Below, one piece after another: positions 60,542 through 64,000 of a stretch of 64,000 nt of DNA. The stretch covers positions 124,001 to 188,000 of the forward strand of contig CAKORJ010000001.1 in assembly GCA_934101575.1 (NCBI GenBank). Reading direction: 5' to 3'. Every line of letters starts with the position of its first letter. Position 1 is the stretch's first letter. A program made the translations under genes and the position numbers. Below the pieces are notes generated by a model. It was not told the origin of the DNA. It ran no database searches and saw only the letters and a list, made by a program, of their open reading frames with translations. This DNA is from an uncultured Bacilli bacterium. GTDB taxonomy: Bacteria; Bacillota_I; Bacilli_A; RF39; UBA660.

Positions 60542-62170
60542 ATGGAAAAAACTTATATTTTTGGACATCATAATCCGGATACTGATTCTGTTTGTTCTGC
60601 GATTGCGTTGTCTTATTATAAAAACAAATTAGGTTTTAATACTGAACCTAGGATACTTGATGAGATTAATAAAGAGACTGAATATGTGCTTAATTATTTT
60701 GGTGTTGCTGAACCTAGTTATTTAGATAATGTTAAACTTCAAATTAGAGATATTGATTACCATAAAAATTATTTTATGAAGGATACTGATTCTATTAAGA
60801 AAGTATATGATTTTTTACTTAAGAAATCTATTACTGGGCTTCCTATTGTTGATGATGATCATAATTTTGTAGGGCTTATTACTCTTAAAATGATTCTTAA
60901 TAGATTATTTGGTGGTAATCTTCGTAAGATTAATACTTCGTATGACAATATACTTGAGGTTTTAAATGCTAGAGAAGTTTTAAGATTTAATGATGAGGTT
61001 AAGGGAGAAGTTCTTGTTGGGGGATATCGTTCTATGATATTTGTTAATGAGGTTAAAATAAATGAAAATGATGTTCTAGTTACTTCTAATAGACCTATGA
61101 TTATTAATTATGCTATAAGTGAGGGTATAAAAAATATTGTTGTTGTGGGACCTCAAGAACTTGATGATGAGTGTCTTGTTAATGCTAGGAAAAATAAGGT
61201 TAATATTTTTAGAACAGATTATGATACTTTTTATACTGTTAAACTTATTTCTCTTGCTAATTATGCTAAGTGTTTTTGTGATACTAAAAGGGTTACTTGT
61301 TTTAAAGAAGATGATTACTATAATGATTTTGTTGATATTTCTAAGAAGTTAAAATATAATAATTATCCTGTTATCGATGAGGATAATAAATGTTTAGGAC
61401 TTCTTCGTCTTACTGATCTTGATAATGTTAATAGAAAGAAAGTTATTTTGGTTGATCATAATGAGAGTGGTCAAAGTGTTATGGGACTTGGACAATCTGA
61501 GATTGTTGAGATTGTTGATCATCATAAGATAGGGGATCTTACTACTAATAATCCTATTAATTTTAGAAATATGGCTGTTGGTAGTACTAATACTATTATT
61601 TATCAATTATTTAAAGAAAGGAATCTTGATATACCTCGTGATATAGCTGGTCTTATGGTTTCTGGTATTCTTTCAGATACGCTTATTTTGAAGAGTCCTA
61701 CTACTACTTCTTATGATGAGGAAGCTGTTAAAGAACTTTCATCTATTGCAGGTATTGATTATGAAAAATATGGTATTGATATGTTTAAAGCTGGCACTTC
61801 TTTAAAGGGTAAGACTAAGGAAGAGATTATTAATACTGATATAAAATCATTTAATTATGATGATGAGACTAGATATGCTGTTAGTCAAATATTTACTTTA
61901 GATATTGATTCTATTAATAAGGATTTGGATAGTTATGTTGAACTTATTGAGACTATGAAGAAGAATGGTAATTATAAGTTTATTGTTGTAGCTATTACTG
62001 ATATTCTTAAGAATGGTTCTTACTTTATATTTACTTCTAGTGGTAAGGATATTATAGAAGCTGGATATGCTATACAAAATATTAAACAAGGTATGTATAT
62101 TGATGGGCAAGTTTCTAGAAAGAAACAAATTGTTCCGGCTTTGATTAATGGTATTAATAGGCTTAAGTGA
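60542..62170 (+). CDS. ppaC: Mn-dependent inorganic pyrophosphatase with CBS and DRTGG domains
   Basis: The 542-aa protein is a family II pyrophosphatase. It begins FGHHNPDTDSVCSAIALSYY (DHH metal site), then has two CBS halves with a DRTGG domain between (about 68-300; SITGLPIVDDDHNFVGLIT, NYPVIDEDNKCLGLL), and resumes with VDHNES, VDHHKIGD and the C-terminal substrate domain (SRKKQIVPALI). The CBS/DRTGG insert lets adenine nucleotides or ApnA regulate activity in other bacteria. AAGGAG precedes the ATG. Confidence 0.93.
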   Translation: MEKTYIFGHHNPDTDSVCSAIALSYYKNKLGFNTEPRILDEINKETEYVLNYFGVAEPSYLDNVKLQIRDIDYHKNYFMKDTDSIKKVYDFLLKKSITGLPIVDDDHNFVGLITLKMILNRLFGGNLRKINTSYDNILEVLNAREVLRFNDEVKGEVLVGGYRSMIFVNEVKINENDVLVTSNRPMIINYAISEGIKNIVVVGPQELDDECLVNARKNKVNIFRTDYDTFYTVKLISLANYAKCFCDTKRVTCFKEDDYYNDFVDISKKLKYNNYPVIDEDNKCLGLLRLTDLDNVNRKKVILVDHNESGQSVMGLGQSEIVEIVDHHKIGDLTTNNPINFRNMAVGSTNTIIYQLFKERNLDIPRDIAGLMVSGILSDTLILKSPTTTSYDEEAVKELSSIAGIDYEKYGIDMFKAGTSLKGKTKEEIINTDIKSFNYDDETRYAVSQIFTLDIDSINKDLDSYVELIETMKKNGNYKFIVVAITDILKNGSYFIFTSSGKDIIEAGYAIQNIKQGMYIDGQVSRKKQIVPALINGINRLK

Positions 62171-62427
62171 TTTTGTTTTAATAATAAAATAATGCGCAAG
62201 TGTAACGCATTATTTTTGTTTTTTTGAATGATTATATTATATCCATATATGTCTGCGACTTTCATTAGAGTTTCGAATGTATATCTTCTTACGCCCCTTT
62301 CATAACTTTGAATTGTCATTCTACTTACTCCTAATTGTTCTGCGAATTGTTTTTGGTTTAGACCAGACCATTCTCTTAAGAATTTAAATACGTCTTTTTC
62401 GCTGTAGTTGTTAGCGATTAGTTTCAT
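62020..62427 (-). CDS. XRE-family HTH regulator without early stop codon
   Basis: The protein has an XRE HTH (LREWSGLNQKQFAEQLGVSRMTIQSYERG, about residues 17-45) and the conserved part ends near residue 72 (YGYNIIIQKNKN). The next codons cross the terminator hairpin without a stop, and the frame runs to 62020, antisense to the last 151 nt of ppaC, giving 135 aa. The extra 63 residues are unlike the family and probably an accident or a lost stop. AGGTGAT precedes ATG 62427. It is divergent from the small HTH gene. Confidence 0.65.
   Translation of the reverse strand: MKLIANNYSEKDVFKFLREWSGLNQKQFAEQLGVSRMTIQSYERGVRRYTFETLMKVADIYGYNIIIQKNKNNALHLRIILLLKQNHLSLLIPLIKAGTICFFLETCPSIYIPCLIFCIAYPASIISLPLEVNIK
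62186..62217. terminator. hairpin after ppaC, inside the frame of the convergent XRE gene
   Basis: AAAATAATGCG (62186-62196) pairs with CGCATTATTTT (62206-62216), followed on the plus strand by T-rich sequence. On the minus strand it lies within the XRE reading frame before any stop. Confidence 0.75.
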
Positions 62428-62440
62428 AATATCACCTCTG

Positions 62441-62496
62441 TTGACAAGGATACAGTATCAATGTATAATTATTTTATATTACATACTTAGAGTATG
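62441..62496 (+). promoter_or_regulatory. consensus promoter with candidate operator in the spacer
   Basis: TTGACA (62441-62446) and TATAAT (62464-62469) are exactly 17 nt apart and face the small HTH gene. In the spacer lies GATACAGTATC (62449-62459), a palindrome; after the -10 lies CATACT-TAG-AGTATG (62482-62496), also with ATAC..GTAT halves. Both could bind the divergent XRE regulator. Confidence 0.65.
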
Positions 62497-62541
62497 CAGG
62501 TAAACTTTTGTTTATACATTAATTTGTGTGAGGTGATTGGG

Positions 62542-62730
62542 ATGCCTACTGAATATAGGATTTATTATGAAGATGAAAGTGAGCTTTATGTTAATAAGAC
62601 TAAAGAAGAAAAAGAGAAGCTTAGACCACTTATAATTGCGATGGCTAAAGAAAGGGGAATTAAACCTACGGCTAGATATTTTAAAACTTATCCTTCGACT
62701 GTTAGATATATTGTTAGAAAATATGGTTAG
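62542..62730 (+). CDS. small HTH protein, 62 aa
   Basis: The 62-aa protein has a charged N-terminal half and a C-terminal helix-turn-helix-like stretch GIKPTARYFKTYPSTVRYIVRKYG, similar to HTH units of transposase-type or homeodomain-like proteins. It has its own consensus promoter and AGGTGAT ribosome site. Its role is unknown; the divergent XRE gene may control it. Nothing suggests a toxin. Confidence 0.6.
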   Translation: MPTEYRIYYEDESELYVNKTKEEKEKLRPLIIAMAKERGIKPTARYFKTYPSTVRYIVRKYG

Positions 62731-62740
62731 TTATATAAGA

Positions 62741-62791
62741 AAAGAGCTAAAATACTTGATTTTTAAAGTCAGGTATAAAGCTCTTTTTTTG
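62741..62791. terminator. terminator between the small HTH gene and the convergent radical SAM gene
   Basis: AAAGAGCT (62741-62748) pairs with AGCTCTTT (62779-62786) over a 30-nt loop, followed by T-run. The radical SAM stop lies inside the hairpin. Confidence 0.55.
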
Positions 62792-63637
62792 AGTTCCTTC
62801 TTCTTGGACAAAACAATTTTCTATTCCTAGACTTATTGCATAGTCTATTAGATTATAATATTCTTTTTTTGATAGCTTTCTGTTTAGTTCGTTATATTTT
62901 GTTTTTCTAATTGGAGTGTATTGGTTCATTAGGCTTATATATATGTTATTTTTGTATGTATTATATAGATATGATAAGATTTCTTTTGAATCTTTTTCAT
63001 TTTCTGGTATGGCTAGATGTCTTACGATTAGTCCTTTTTGCATTATTCCTTCTTTTGAGAATTTTGGTTTTCCTACTTGTCTATACATTTCTTTTATTGC
63101 TTTGGTTGTTATATTGAAATAATCTGGAGCATTTGAATATTTTTTTCCTAGTATTTCACTTTTATATTTTAAATCTGGTATATAAATATCTATTAATCCT
63201 TCTAATAGTTTTAGAGATGATACTTTTTCGTAACCACTTGTATTATAAATTATTGGAATTGTTAGTCCTTTGTTTTTAGCTTTTATTAGGGCTTCTTTTA
63301 TTAAGGGAATATAGTGAGTTGGTGTTACTAGGTTTATGTTGTTTGCTCCTTGATTTTGGAGGTTTAGGCATATATCACTTAGTTTTTCTATTGATATTTC
63401 TTTTCCTATGTTTTTGGTACTTATTTCATAGTTTTGACAAAATATACATTTTAGGTTGCAGTATGTAAAGAATATTGCACCACTTCCATTTGTTCCTGAT
63501 ATACATGGTTCTTCATAATAATGAAGTGCTGCTCTGGCTATTTTTAATTTGTTATTTGCATGACAATATCCATGTTCTTTTTCTCTATTTATGTTACAGT
63601 TTCTTGGACATAGGTTACAGTTTTTAAAATAATTCAT
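62747..63637 (-). CDS. radical SAM protein, PflA-like
   Basis: The 296-aa protein has an N-terminal cysteine cluster (CNLCPRNCNINR, GYCH) and the radical SAM motif CNLKCIFC (about residues 60-67) with GAIFFTY before it. The pattern fits the group of PflA-homologous activating enzymes (YgiQ-free, AmmeMemoRadiSam-like). The substrate protein is unknown; no pyruvate formate-lyase is nearby. ATG 63637 has GGTGATTT upstream; GTG 63646 is an alternative start. Its last codon lies in the terminator hairpin. Confidence 0.82.
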   Translation of the reverse strand: MNYFKNCNLCPRNCNINREKEHGYCHANNKLKIARAALHYYEEPCISGTNGSGAIFFTYCNLKCIFCQNYEISTKNIGKEISIEKLSDICLNLQNQGANNINLVTPTHYIPLIKEALIKAKNKGLTIPIIYNTSGYEKVSSLKLLEGLIDIYIPDLKYKSEILGKKYSNAPDYFNITTKAIKEMYRQVGKPKFSKEGIMQKGLIVRHLAIPENEKDSKEILSYLYNTYKNNIYISLMNQYTPIRKTKYNELNRKLSKKEYYNLIDYAISLGIENCFVQEEGTQKKSFIPDFKNQVF

Positions 63638-63736
63638 ATAAATCACCAGGATTATTATATAACAAATGTGGTTTTTTTGTAATAATATTGTTTTTATATA
63701 TTTATTTCTTTTTCATATAATTTCTTAGGTGATTAT

Positions 63737-64000
63737 ATGTTTACTAGTTTTAATGATCAGAGAATTAAATATATATTTCTTTGTTTTATTTTAATTTTCT
63801 TTATTATATTTTTTAAGATTGTTTATGTTCAAGTTTTTTCTTATGAGAAACTTAGTACTTTGTCTGATGATTTATGGAGTAGGGAACTTCCTATTAGTGC
63901 TTCTAGGGGGAGAATTTTGGATAGAAATGGTGTTGTTCTTGCGGATAATAGTACTGTTACTAGTTTGGTTATTATTCCTAATCAGATAGAGGATGCTGAT
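63737..64000 (+). CDS. class B penicillin-binding protein, N-terminal part (runs off window)
   Basis: The 88-aa visible part has a short cytoplasmic N-terminus, a membrane helix (about 12-32), and RGRILDRNGVVLADN (about 53-67), the start of the PBP dimerisation domain as in SpoVD/FtsI/PBP2. The transpeptidase domain lies beyond the window, so its role in elongation, division or sporulation cannot be decided. AGGTGATT precedes ATG 63737. Confidence 0.88.
   Translation, partial: MFTSFNDQRIKYIFLCFILIFFIIFFKIVYVQVFSYEKLSTLSDDLWSRELPISASRGRILDRNGVVLADNSTVTSLVIIPNQIEDAD

Noticed and set aside
62542..62730. Toxin-antitoxin pair with the XRE gene
   Set aside because: The two genes are divergent, the small protein looks like a HTH and not a known toxin, so the label is not supported.
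2515..64000. Mycoplasma-type genetic code (TGA as Trp)
   Set aside because: TGA ends gpmA, nth, the permease at 16432 and ppaC, and Trp is TGG throughout.

Overview
The window is very A+T-rich chromosomal DNA of a low-GC Bacillota. Codons end mostly in T or A, TGA acts as a stop (for example at the ends of gpmA and nth), and tryptophan is TGG, so this is the standard bacterial code and not the Mycoplasma code. gatCAB, PolC, YutD, YunB, DnaD, RbgA, YlbJ/YlbL, family II pyrophosphatase and LTA synthase point to the class Bacilli. The low GC, small intergenic gaps and several TasA-like anchored proteins fit the uncultured gut lineages related to Mollicutes (RF39-like). That placement is inference. 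MurC, LtaS, a PBP and a glucosaminidase show a Gram-positive wall.

Layout. 1-2.5 kb: end of a CPBP-like membrane protein, a 58-aa membrane protein and a TasA/FGE-like surface protein. 2.6-5.8 kb: gatCAB. 5.8-12 kb: envelope operon (small membrane protein, SBP-GGDEF receptor, YihY, LtaS, anchored protein). 12-19.5 kb: helical unknown, Cse60 (minus strand, 58 aa), lon, TasA-like protein, ArsP-like permease, priA. 19.5-24 kb: pilus-type ATPase divergent from two prepilin-like genes, one carrying BspA-type leucine-rich repeats. 24-30.5 kb: ylbJ/ylbL, fic-murC-MBL, a hypothetical gene and gpmA. 30.5-32.3 kb: accessory island (serine-recombinase remnant, rhuM) abutting rbgA. 32.3-44 kb: rbgA, rnhB, ABC transporter, topA, unknown gene, polC. 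44-47.2 kb: three consecutive TasA-like genes. 47.2-52.2 kb: ferredoxin, tail-anchored acidic protein, yunB, yutD, hup, cca, dnaD, nth. 52.2-56.1 kb: two minus-strand secreted or wall proteins. 56-64 kb: CDF transporter, kinase, membrane XRE regulator, PIG-L, tRNA-Cys, ppaC, a divergent XRE/small-HTH pair, radical SAM protein and the start of a class B PBP.

How it works together. Most of the window is housekeeping: Gln/Asn-tRNA amidation, proteolysis, replication and restart, tRNA maturation, wall synthesis and base excision repair. The rest builds the surface: five TasA/camelysin-type proteins (no SipW-type peptidase in the window), a minimal pilus-type machine without its GspF platform or prepilin peptidase here, and SH3b and cohesin-like secreted proteins. 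Three families named for sporulation (Cse60, YlbJ, YunB) occur without any core sporulation operon in the window. The most unusual items are the pilin-LRR protein, a His-less Fic gene coupled to murC, the SH3b inserted in a glucosaminidase domain, an XRE gene with no stop before its hairpin, a shared three-arm terminator, and the recombinase/rhuM island fused to the start of rbgA. No CRISPR array, rRNA operon or complete mobile element was seen.
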